A stretch of DNA of 64,000 nt from Podaxis mareebaensis (taxonomy: Eukaryota; Basidiomycota; Agaricomycetes; Agaricales; Agaricaceae): contig JAEUWP010000066.1 of the NCBI GenBank assembly GCA_018524725.1, positions 1-64,000 on the forward strand, given 5' to 3'. This document shows, piece after piece, positions 10,924-21,100 of the stretch. Every line of letters starts with the position of its first letter. The stretch's first letter is position 1. The notes beneath the pieces were generated by a model, which saw only the letters and a program-made list of their open reading frames with translations, was not told the origin of the DNA and did no database searches. The position numbers and the translations under genes were made by a program.

Positions 10924-12690
10924 CTACTCATCACCATCGTCGACAACCTGCTCCATACCAGCGCTCTTCCTTTCAGCCCTTCTCGATCCCTTTCCAACCC
11001 TCCATCGTTCATTGATCATCTCAATCGTATCCAGTCGGTTTCTCTCCAATACCGGAACGTACTTCAGGGCCCTCCTGTATGCTCCGCCACCAACCGGATA
11101 ATTAATCGATACAGACGAATCCGAAACGAGAGCCGAAGTAGAGGTAGAAGAGGACGGTGGAATAGGTAGAAGGGAGTACGGCGGACGATGGTACTTCTCT
11201 GCAGCCTGGAGAAAATGTCGGTCGAGTACTGTATATATCCGCGAACGAGTCCAGATAGAATGCAGTTGGTGGTATAGATCTGTTTCAGTTCCAGAGCCGC
11301 TCCGTCTTGCGTCGATGTTGTTTTCAGTCGAGACTGTGTCCGCGTCTGGTTCAAGAGTCCCAGTACGCCATTTCACGTCTTGCTCTGCGTACCCGCAGTC
11401 CCAAAGCATAAGTGGTAGCGCATCAGCCATCTGATACTCTGGTCTCCTATCCACGACCTCCAATGGTTCTTCACTACCCCCATCCCCGTAGTTCTCTGCA
11501 CCCTCCGCGACGTTCATCAATTTGGTCACCAGGGATGGCTTCTCCAGCCCGGTTCCAATAAGGAACAAGATGGCCATGATGTGCCGGACCTGATGATACA
11601 AGAACGCGTTCCCGACCAAGTTGAACACGTACATCCCCTCCCCTCTTTCATTGTCTCCACCACCAGCAGAGCTACCGTCCACAGGTTCAATGTCAGCTCT
11701 CCAGATGGTTCGGCGGAACATCGTGATTTGCTTCTGCGCGTCCACTTTACACAGATTCCTGAAATCATGTTCACCCACAAGACGTGTGGCAGCTTCGCGC
11801 ATGGCGGAAATATCGAGGCTATGTGAGGAGAAGAAGTACTTGTAGTGTCGGTATTTGCAGGAGAAGCGGGCTGAGAACGAGGGTGCAACGGGTGCCCATG
11901 CGAGGACTCGAATTGTGGGTGGGAGTAAACGGTTGAGGATGGCGATGTAGTCTAGCTCGTGTTTTGGTTTTGAGGCTTCGTCTGAAGATTGCTCCAAGGT
12001 TGGGGAAGGAGAGGAAGATTCGGAAAGATCTAGCGTCCCGAAATCATCTTCACCGAGTCCAGGAAGCCCAGAGTCCTCGCCGACAGTAACCTCCTCTTCC
12101 TTGTCCTTCTGCTCCTCCTCTTTCACCTCTTCTACCATTTTCTCCTTCTCAACACTCCCGACCGCACTTCTCACCCAAAGCGAGATAACCTGCCCAGCAG
12201 CACTCACCCCTTTATCCGTCCTCCCACACTTCTCCCATCCACACCCCTCCATCCCTCCTTCAGGATCAATCAACCTCGCCTTGGCCAACGCCTCAAATAG
12301 CACACCCTCCACCGTCGGCAGCTGGGTCACTCCATTCTGATACGCAAGCCCACAATACTCCCATCCAGAGTAGCAAAACTTGAGCGCTATTTTACGTTTA
12401 GCATGGTTCGAGAAGTTGAATTCTTTTGCTGAGACCGAACGAATTATGCCCGTGTTCGGTGTCGTTGGTACTGTATTTTGGTCTCGGTCTCGGTTTTCGG
12501 GGGTGGCGGGAGATGGAAGAGAAGGAGAGGGTATAGGCGCGTTGACAGATCTAGGACCTTCGAGTGCCAATAGACGCTCAATCAGCTGTTCGCGAGACCA
12601 TCCCTTGTAATCGGTACTGCGTGGATTCGTAGTCATGATTCTCCGGAAAAGAGTGCGTAAGCTGAAGATGTACCGATAATTGTATGTCAT
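10924..12690 (-). CDS. PUS3: tRNA pseudouridine(38/39) synthase, TruA family
   Basis: Converts uridine to pseudouridine at positions 38 and 39 of tRNA anticodon arms (Deg1 in yeast). It is a single intronless frame of 588 codons. The TruA domain begins KIALKFCYSGWEYCGLAYQN. The catalytic Asp is in CGRTDKGVSAAGQV. Further family signatures are FSARFSCKYRHYKYFF, GEHDFRNLCKVD and LVGNAFLYHQVRHIMAILFL. Between motifs lies an acidic insert of about 70 residues (Glu/Lys then Ser-rich), not part of the core fold. The first ATG gives MTYNYRYIF; an alternative start at residue 19 (MTTNPRS, 12636) is possible, and the longer N-terminus might act in mitochondrial targeting (inference). Confidence 0.93.
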   Translation of the reverse strand: MTYNYRYIFSLRTLFRRIMTTNPRSTDYKGWSREQLIERLLALEGPRSVNAPIPSPSLPSPATPENRDRDQNTVPTTPNTGIIRSVSAKEFNFSNHAKRKIALKFCYSGWEYCGLAYQNGVTQLPTVEGVLFEALAKARLIDPEGGMEGCGWEKCGRTDKGVSAAGQVISLWVRSAVGSVEKEKMVEEVKEEEQKDKEEEVTVGEDSGLPGLGEDDFGTLDLSESSSPSPTLEQSSDEASKPKHELDYIAILNRLLPPTIRVLAWAPVAPSFSARFSCKYRHYKYFFSSHSLDISAMREAATRLVGEHDFRNLCKVDAQKQITMFRRTIWRADIEPVDGSSAGGGDNERGEGMYVFNLVGNAFLYHQVRHIMAILFLIGTGLEKPSLVTKLMNVAEGAENYGDGGSEEPLEVVDRRPEYQMADALPLMLWDCGYAEQDVKWRTGTLEPDADTVSTENNIDARRSGSGTETDLYHQLHSIWTRSRIYTVLDRHFLQAAEKYHRPPYSLLPIPPSSSTSTSALVSDSSVSINYPVGGGAYRRALKYVPVLERNRLDTIEMINERWRVGKGSRRAERKSAGMEQVVDDGDE

Positions 12691-13131
12691 CTGATGTGTG
12701 TCCTTGCCTTATCTACCCTCCCATCAATGTCCGTGTCCAGCGTCACAGAAAGAGAGTCAGTGCAAGTCATTCCGTGTCCCTACATCGCCGTGGCTGAAAT
12801 TTTTGGGCTAACGGCCCGGCCATCAAATTTGCAGACGCGTGAGTACGAAGTTTACGAGCAGGTGCCTGCCGCAACGGCTGTGCAAGCTCTTAAAGCCCCA
12901 TGCGGGCCCAGACTAGATCCTCCGAGTTTGTCCCAGGAGAGAACGAGCTCGAACAAGCTGTCATATTTTTCTGCGTCTTCTGCGACTCGTAAAACACACT
13001 GTGAGGCGTTACATAAGCTAATGAATGTGCAAAGTTCGTGAACCATACAATACATATTGAACAAGCCTGCGGCGCGCAAGAATTATACATAACTCGTTCG
13101 ATTGTCATTATCATAATATACAAGACAATAA
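12691..13131. other. Intergenic, no gene recognised
   Basis: The 441 bases run from the PUS3 start to the end of the NACHT gene. They should contain the PUS3 promoter. No open frame here has a recognisable motif. Confidence 0.5.
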
Positions 13132-15130
13132 TCAGTCCAGGTAAGGTTCAAGGTAGTATAATTTACTTCCCAACGAACATTGTACTAGCAAGGCTTTGTT
13201 ACTACCATTTCCAAGCACGTAATGTTTTCTGTCTGTGTATTCTAAATATCTGCGCCATCGAATTCTGGAGGTTGCATAGCAAAGGCTGTGGTCAAACAAA
13301 TGGATGATCTCGGGGTGCCAGTCTTCGGGTACCTGTTGGATTTGATGGACAATTAACCCTTTTACAGAGGCGAGTCTTCCATCTCGAGACATACCTTTCG
13401 CATGAATGCTATGATATCACCCGCCTTGTAAGCCCAATTAGAACAGTACCTAACAGCAAGAGCCCAATTGATGGACGAGATCTTTTGTAGCACAGCGGTA
13501 TCAAGATCAACACTCCCCACCAACTTGAACAAAGCCTGCGCTGCACTTGAATAGCTCTCACTCATGGAACTGAGCCACTGTGCCGACATACCGGCCCTAC
13601 AACGAGCTAAGTTCCAAGTCAGTTGCTCCGTTCGGGCCCTGATATCGAAGTCACGTACCCTCGTCAGTACTAGTGGTTGGTAAATGGCAGAGGGTATCGA
13701 GACACATCGAGTAGAGCCGGTTATGAATATCGGGCGTGTTGATACAAAATTCCGGGGTTGATCTCGCGACGTTATTTAGGAAGTCGGTAAACGATGCATG
13801 GTAAAATGATAAACGGCCAGGCAGCCCATAGGACTTCTCTATTTTGAGGACCGAATGAAGGTTGTTGAGGGCTACGTGGACGGTCATCGGTGAGAAGTTA
13901 AGGATGGGGCAAAGAACTGGGAGCTGTTGAGTCCCGGCATTGGATCCATAGCGCAAGAAACTGCCAAGCAACAGTAATGTGTTGGGGAGGATCTCCTTTG
14001 GGATCTGTCTCATTATGAGTAAGTAGAATTGGTCCAAGCTCGATAGAGGGTTAGTTGGATGGCTGTCACTCTTGATTCTCCCGGCCTCCAGTACCAGTCG
14101 GAGTTGCTGCTCGGGTCCAAGTGTGCCAGGACTTTGAGTGATGTGTCTGATGATATTTACAGGATAGACGAACAACCCTGCAGATTGATGAACGAGCTGG
14201 CGGATGTTGTTCTCTGATGGCCATGTAATTGACGCAGGTAGATTATACCTCGCCCGGATCATCCTAAAGCCATCCCGAAGGTACGCTTCGATATCCTGAT
14301 CAGTGTCACGTGACACGGGAAGTGTCAATTGCCAGCAGATCTTGTCGATTCGTGTCGATGAGAACACGGCCACGATATGAGGCTCTGGCCGGCTGAAGAA
14401 TGCCCACAAGAAGGGAGTGCTCTGCCGAAGAACAGAAGCAGCGATGACCTCGACGATCATACACTGGGCATCCCGGTCATCACATTCGTCAAGTCCATCA
14501 ATTACGACGATGCCTTCTGTAAGTTCCTGATACTGGTTCCTCAGCTGCTTAAGTGGCTCCTCGATTAGCTCTGCAAATTGCACGTTGATCGTCTTTTCGA
14601 GGAGAAAAGGATTTTGTATGATTTTGACGTCAACGAGGTTGCGGTAGGCCGGGTATTTCGTGGCAAGTTGATAGGCAATAGTCGGCACAAACGTTGTTGG
14701 ACTAACCCATCCATTGGGTCTTGAGAAGAAGAATGATGCACCAAGTCTATCTCCCATACGCTCAGTACAGGTCTGAGCAAGCGCAGACTTCCCAACGCCA
14801 GCCGGCCCTTGCAACCACAACATACGAGCCTGGGGTGATTTCCAGCGACGAAGGCTCCAGTCAGTGATATTACGGACGTGCTCCTCGCGGGTACCTGGAA
14901 AGCATCGTGGTGGATCACGTGAGGAAGAATCATGGATTGCTTGTGGAGTGGACGCTTTTTGTAGCGCCTTGAAACCCTCGCCCCCTTTGATGCTCAAACA
15001 TTTATGTCCAGTTTCTTCAGATATTCAGCCGATACTCACTGCTCTGTTGAATTTTGTTGTGAATATGCACGGGCCCTTCAATGAATGCACCATGGGCAAC
15101 GAAGTCGTGACTATTTTGGAAGAAAGACAT
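13132..15130 (-). CDS. NACHT-domain STAND NTPase (fungal NLR-like protein)
   Basis: Signal-transduction NTPase of the NLR type. Exon 1 (from 15130) encodes a short leader MSFFQNSHDFVAHGAFIEGP, then a 50-55 bp intron. The main exon has the linker STPQAIHDSSSRDPPRCFPG and EEHVRNITDW, the Walker A LQGPAGVGKSALAQT, a sensor-type FFFSRPNGW, the Walker B GIVVIDGLDECDD and FFSRPEPHI, in the order typical of Agaricomycete NACHT proteins. Two small C-terminal exons add SAQWLSSMSESY..., then VPEDWHPEIIHLFDHSL, ending LEPYLD at 13132. No WD40, ankyrin or TPR repeats follow, so this is a short NLR of about 600 residues. A truncated paralog lies 2.4 kb upstream of it at 17350-17608. By family analogy it may act in non-self recognition or cell death; this is inference. 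Confidence 0.88.
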
Positions 15131-15544
15131 TATTGATGAAGGAACGGGAAACACCAAGGGGCGGAAATTGAAGGGGGAGTGGGTAGCAGACGATAGAATG
15201 TCAAAAGACACAGGGCTATGTAGTCGGTTGACGAGCTAATAAATAGGGTGATTGTTTTAATTTGAAGAGCTTTACATAAAGCCTTCATGTTTTTTTTTTT
15301 TTCATGAAAACTTTCTCCATGCTTCTCCACTGCCTGGCCGGGTGTTAGGCATACATGAGTTCGACCCATTTATGGATTGGCAGTGCCATAACATGAAAAA
15401 CGAAGAATCACCTGGTTACCATCGGTCGCCTTCCATTGAATAAGTCCCAGTCGCACATGTGAGGATCCAGAGGTATGAGCAATGGATGGCAGCTACTATC
15501 CAGGGGTATCAAGACTATCCCTACACGTATCCTGAGTACTACTA
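15131..15544. other. Upstream region of the NACHT gene
   Basis: Contains a poly-T tract (15292-15302). From about 15469 there is a Tyr/Pro-rich plus-strand frame reading GYQDYPYTYPEYYY, whose stop codon is supplied by the TTGA at the edge of the transposon. No complete gene is seen. Confidence 0.45.
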
Positions 15545-16366
15545 TTGACGCACCCCAGTTTGGATAGCACCCCAGTTAGGACGAACATTTGTATGTTGCT
15601 CTACACTCTGTGTAAATTCTCCAAAAATTCATAATAAATGGCTAATAAATAATCAATCTAATGTGCGTGCATTACTGTACTGAAATATGAGGCGGTTGGA
15701 GAGAGCGTCGAGCGGGGTCAATATCACTCTCTGTCACTCTAGCCGAGGAATGCCGTGTCGGGGCTTGAATACCATTGATGAGATCTGGAGACTCACGTCA
15801 CTCATTTGAGGACAATAGTCTGGCTCTGCTTCGACACTGTGCATCAAACTCTTCCTTCTCTACCTATGGTGCAGACCAAGGGAGGCTTGTCACAGGATCC
15901 TCGTCATGCCTATGAGGACCCAGAATATGAGAGTCATATTATGGCTGTACTACATCTGAACCATCCTCAGCAGTCGGGACAAGCACTACTACACAAGCTC
16001 AGCCTGACCATGGTCCTCCAACTGTTCTGGTACACATATACCATATGCACCAGCTTCATATCTGTCTTTTCCACCTAATCCTGGTGACCCTCCAGGGGCT
16101 GTTTATGCTCATTTGAGTTTGCTATCCCATAATTCATCAGCATACTATTACCATAACCCATATGCTGGTCCATCCAATTACAACCAGTATATAGACTCAC
16201 ATCCTCATTACTGACTACATTAAGCCAGAATACCTAGTACCTACTAGTAATCTCAACATAATCATCTACATACATAGATCAGCTGAGTTTGAAAAAGACC
16301 AGGTGGGAAAGACATGACTGAGGTGACCATCTGAACTGGGGTGCCATCTGAACCAGGGTGTGTCAA
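15545..16366. mobile_element. 822 bp TA-flanked element with inverted repeats (long copy)
   Basis: The left end begins TTGACGCACCCCAGTTTGG and continues with a second CACCCCAGTT motif. The right end is the imperfect inverse: GAACTGGGGTGCC then GAACCAGGGTGTGTCAA. The inverted repeats are about 35 bp, and TA dinucleotides flank both ends (15543-15544 and 16367-16368), as with Tc1/mariner-like target sites. The first 281 bases are nearly identical to the element at 36637-36934. The interior (15826-16349) has no intact transposase, only broken Tyr/Pro/His-rich frames. It is non-autonomous or decayed. The superfamily is inferred from the TA target only. Confidence 0.85.
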
Positions 16367-17345
16367 TAGTATGGAAATTTAGACTGCTATGCAAGCAAAC
16401 CATAGCCCTATGATCCCTCCCATACACCATGCCCCAGATGGCAGTGTGCTATCTGTTGAAGTTGGTCAATCACACCATTGAACACCACTCCAAGTGTTAC
16501 ATTGTATGCTTTCTCTCTTTCACATTTCCTTTTCTTACTTTCATCTATCTTTGAGTCATTGTTTCTTCTCTATTCCTTTTTGAATGTCACCATTTCTGTT
16601 TGTCTTTTATTACTTGTTGTCTTTTCATAAGTTGTTTCTTCTCTATTCCTTTTTGAATGTCACCATTTCTGTTCATCTTTTATTACTTGTCATCCTCTCA
16701 TAAGTTGTTTCTTCTCTATTCCTTTTTGAATGTCACTGTTTCTGTTCATCTTTTATTACTTGTTGTCTTTTCATAAGTCACTCCATCTTCTGGCTTGCCA
16801 CCTGCATCTCTTTCCACATGATCTCTTTTCTTTATTCCATCTTCAAGAATCCCTTTACAATTACACATATGCTAGTACTGTGGACCAGAGTAACCAGTAA
16901 TTTGATACATACCCAACTGTATGTAGTAGATTGCCAGTGTTATCTTGACTTATTGTGTGCTGCACTTTCTGCCATTAAGTTTGCCTGTGCTCTTGCCCAC
17001 ATTACACTTCCTCCAACAATTGAGCTGTTGAATCCCTGCTAAGGTCTTGCCCTTGGGGGACAACTCAAGGAGTAGACATCAACCTAATATGATATTAGGT
17101 GGTATGCCTCACCTGTGTAACTAGACATAGGGAGACAGCATAACACCAAGAGGTGATGCCTTTTAGAATCCCACATTTCTCTTTTCATGGCACAAATACT
17201 CATACAACCATTATGATATTTTGTCACCCCTCATATCACAGCATTAGGCACTGAATAGCTGGTATTTTTTCCTTGCCTTTAGGGTCTGTTCAGATACAAG
17301 AAACCAGGGCAGTTTATGGTTTTGATGGCTACTTGAGTTTACTCC
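16367..17345. mobile_element. CpG-free probable transposon relic
   Basis: Low-GC sequence with no CG dinucleotide that I could find, unlike the flanking DNA. It includes a 73 bp tandem repeat (16561-16779) and a perfect 9 bp palindrome (17082-17100). No intact frame and no paired LTRs are seen. It abuts the point where the NLR relic at 17350-17608 loses homology to the intact NLR, so it probably represents inserted repetitive DNA. Confidence 0.5.
16561..16779. repeat. Three tandem copies of a 73 bp repeat
   Basis: The unit starts gtttcttctctattcctttt and recurs at 16561, 16634 and 16707, an exact 73 base spacing with few substitutions (for example tgtctttt against catctttt). Confidence 0.93.
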
Positions 17346-17349
17346 CATG

Positions 17350-17608
17350 CAGAATATGTTCCTCCCGGGTGCCCGGAAAGCATCGTGGCGGATCGAGTGT
17401 GGAAGAATTGTGAATTGCTTGCGGGATTGATGCTCTTCGCAGGGCATTGAAACCTGTGCCCTCTGTGCAGCTCAAGCATTTATATCCACTTTGTGAGACA
17501 ACCCGGCTGGTACTCACTGATGTAATGCACGTCATTATGAACACTCACGGGTCCATTGATGAATGTACCATGGGCAATTAAGTTATGGCAATTTGGGAAG
17601 AAAGGCAT
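17350..17608 (-). pseudogene. Truncated NACHT NLR copy (N-terminal part only)
   Basis: Starts with the leader MPFFPNCHNLIAHGTFINGP, has an intron at the same place as the intact NLR, then reads GTGFNALRRASIPQAIHNSS and DPPRCFPGTREEH. It matches the gene at 13132-15130 over about 70 residues. Directly after EEH the similarity stops and the CpG-free repeat DNA begins. No Walker motifs are present nearby. This is a paralog broken by insertion or deletion. The leader could still be expressed as a short peptide, but nothing shows that it is. Confidence 0.82.
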
Positions 17609-18125
17609 CAAGGGAGGTGGGACAGGCTGGGGTGCCCGAGTGGGAGCAAGTGGTGGATGATGGGATGTCAAGGCCGTTTGGCAGATTGATGGATACATTC
17701 ATGAGGTTGAGTCTATTTACAAATTGGATGTATTATATGATGAAGAAACCGCTCGTGTACTGTTCACAGTGGTGATACAATCGGGAAAGTCGGCCAGCTT
17801 GAAGTTCACCAATGTATATAATTCAGTCAAATGCCATCCCAAAAATTGAAGTCAAGTGTTGCAATGTATTCGACGATTATTCTAGGATACATAATACGTG
17901 TGCGATGTGCGGATATTAGAACGACTACTATCTATCTGAATGCATAAATATATACACCAACTAATAAAGGTGGGTGCTTTGAGTCGTAGCAGTGCAGCCA
18001 ATAAAGCAAAACCGGTAACCAAATTAACGCGACAAAGGATTAAGATGAATCAGGGATAAAAGGACCCGCAAAACCACCGTCCCGATAAAGAGAGCAAAGA
18101 AAGCAACAAAGGGAGCGACGGTCGC
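17609..18125. other. Intergenic, no gene recognised
   Basis: The 517 bases lie between the NLR relic and the RPO41 stop, and contain only short motif-free frames. Confidence 0.5.
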
Positions 18126-21100
18126 CTATGAGAAGAAATACTGCGATTGTTTAATGATCCCCACATCAAACTCTCCCTTCTTCGGCAGAGGCGGGAACAG
18201 GTCCGACAAGTTCACAAACTTGCCCATCAACTTCACAATCGCATCTTTCTGCTGCTCCTTCTTCTCCCTTGCCACACGTGCCTGAGGTGACTCAACCTGC
18301 ACACCCTCACCCTCATCTTCGGACAACTCACTATCCGCATCCTCTTCACTCATCGACCCAGCACCGCTCTCTGACTTCAAATCGCTCAGCAGCTGTTTGA
18401 CGGCGTCCTCGTCTTTGACTGCACGCGACTCGTCGACGGTGGACGCGCCTCCTTCTGTGACGACCACGAGTTCTCTGAGTGAAGAGAGCGAGGCAGCTTG
18501 TTCGGGTGTGGCGTAGATACGACTGCCAGCATTGTAGAGCTTCGTTGCGAGACCAGTACCGCTGAGGTTGATGAGAGGGACTTTGTAGTTCTTGTATCGT
18601 TTCAAGAACTGGTTAAATGGAGTCAATACTTGCGCATATAATAAACACAATAAGAGAAACACGTACCTCGCGGTACAGTTCACCCAAAACGTCGGATGAA
18701 TGGAGGGCGATGAAGGTATCCCGAATCGTGCCAGACATCTCGTCGATATCAGCCGCGTGCGTCCAGTACGAATCATGTACCGAAGCGAACGTCAGTCCCT
18801 TTTTCTAAATCAACGCGTCAGTTTCCAAATCCCGCAGAGGAAAAAAGCACACATACACGACACTCGAGCGCGGTCAACATCATATGTGTTGCGTCCAAAC
18901 TATGAATAAAGTTGGGAGGGAACGCCGAAGCCTGCTTGACAGCATTCACTACACCCAGCACCGTCAGTAATACGCCCCCGCACAGAACCAATCAACACGC
19001 ACCTTCAGCCAACGAGTTCGGGTCTGAGATATACACAGTCTGGATAGCCGTCATAACCTGCTTCCGCACTGTCTTCCTATACGGCTGAACAATCGGCAAT
19101 CCGAGAGGCGTAGTCCAAATCACGCTTGTCATCTGCTCCTTCTTCAACCGCTCCATCGGCAATTGTGGCTTTTTCGTACCCGTAACCCCAGCAGCCTTCC
19201 GTGGCTTTTTTCCAGGTTTTGCGGCCCTCTTGGCCGCTTCCTCAGCCAAGCGCTTCGTACGCTCTTCCGGGGTCTCGAGGTACTCCGCCATGAGTTCCGG
19301 GATACGCTCCTCCGGGATCGATTTCGATATGATACGCGCGCAGAGGTTAAGCCAGACTTGGATCGATTTCGCCCCTTTGAACAAATCTCCGATGCACCCA
19401 AGGACGACGTGTGCAAGGTACGATGCAGCTTGCCAACATTCCTCTTCAGGGATGTCCTTCCGGTCCTTAAGCTGCTTCTCGATCTGTTCACGAGCACCAA
19501 CAAAGGTGACACCGTACACAGTTGTCATAACCTACAACGCACACCACCGTCAGCCCCACTTCAGAAAATATAGAAGCCAAAAACAAACTCACCGTCTGCT
19601 TAACAACCTTTCTCGTAATCTTCCCCTGCAACATCATCGCATACTTCTCCCCCTTCTCGGCATCCTTCGCAATCACGTCCTCCACCATCCTCCCAACATG
19701 ACTGTACACATCACTCGGCTTATCACTCGCAGCCAAGTTCACCTGCTTCGCACCCTGCACATCTCCACCAAGCGCAGCATAATGCTGCAAACCATTACAA
19801 GTACCATCCTGGTGTACGGGCAACGACGATTCAAACTTGTATGGATCACCACTCTCCAACGCCTCGTGTAGCTCGAACGACGCGGCAAGGAACTGCCAAG
19901 GATCAGACGCTTCGAGCCACCATTTCGAGCCATTCAAGGGGTTCATGGCGGTTTCGCGGATCTTGGGCAAGTGCTCGTCGACCCATTTGACGCGATCGTC
20001 AAAATTGGCCTTGTCGTACCCGTAAAGATTGGCCAGATGGATCTTGAGCCAACGTAAACCACGCTCGCCTAGAGGTTTCGCTTCGCCGAAAGTAAGGAGA
20101 CCACGGCAGAGGTCATCGCCGATATGGTTCAAGTGTGCAGGGATGGGGTATGCGCGTCCACGGAAGTCAAGGTTATGCGGGAAGTAGAAGGTATCGTTAA
20201 GGAGCTACACACAAACCCATTAAGTCGCTTCGCTAAACAATGAAAGGAAATGGATCCACTCACAGCACGAGCGATCTCAAGGCGATAGTTCACACTACAC
20301 CTTTCCGAGTGGTTGTTCGCCTTGGCCTGATTATACGCTTTCTGCCTCTGCAAGTACACGTTTCTTGCCTTCATATCCGTTGTAGAGTTCTCCGGAATTT
20401 CAGGCTCGGGTTTATCGTACACCGCAGGCGGGAGTTTGCCTAACCGCTCACCCGAGTTCCATACTTGAATGACGACGTCGAAGACCTTGCGGTTGATCTT
20501 CCAGGGCGTGCTGCCGAGAACGTCGAGGCTGGCATATACGAGCTCAAATTGACCGTTCTTGGATGCTTCTTTGAGGTATACCTGCTGTTCCAAACTATCC
20601 TTGTACCGCATAACAGGCGCTGTGAGAGTGAGGTGAGTAGATGTTAGCATAAAGGAAGGATAACGAGCTTACTTTTGCTGTACAGATAGCCACCAACGTT
20701 ATGGCTGACCCAAGGCTGAGGTTTCACGAGCATAGGAAGATGTCGGGGGTGAAGGGTATCTTTGAGTTGATCCTTTGCGAGGCGCTCAGTGACGACAGGG
20801 TTTAACCTAATAACACCAAGCTTGTTGCCTCGGAGATATTCATACGCATGGTAGAACGCTGGTTGCATCTCAGATCTAAACCAAGGCTATTAGCCAGAGC
20901 GCGAGGGAGGGAGAAGCATAACACATACATCGTTTCTCCGGTCTTCTTATCAACCGCCGTCCTCTCCACCTCTGCAACTTCCATTAAACAATCCACCAAA
21001 ATCCCACCGATCTTTGACCTCGTAGCCTGGGACCACGACGCACTCCACTCCTCGCCATCCATCATGCTTTTCGCAGCCGCGACTCTCTTCTCCTGTAGAC

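Noticed and set aside
15806..16078. 90-codon frame inside the long transposon, considered as transposase
   Set aside because: No DDE motifs, and the more protein-like stretches are in different frames.
16367..17345. LTR retrotransposon
   Set aside because: No paired LTRs, primer-binding site or gag/pol similarity could be seen, so only a generic repeat relic is called.
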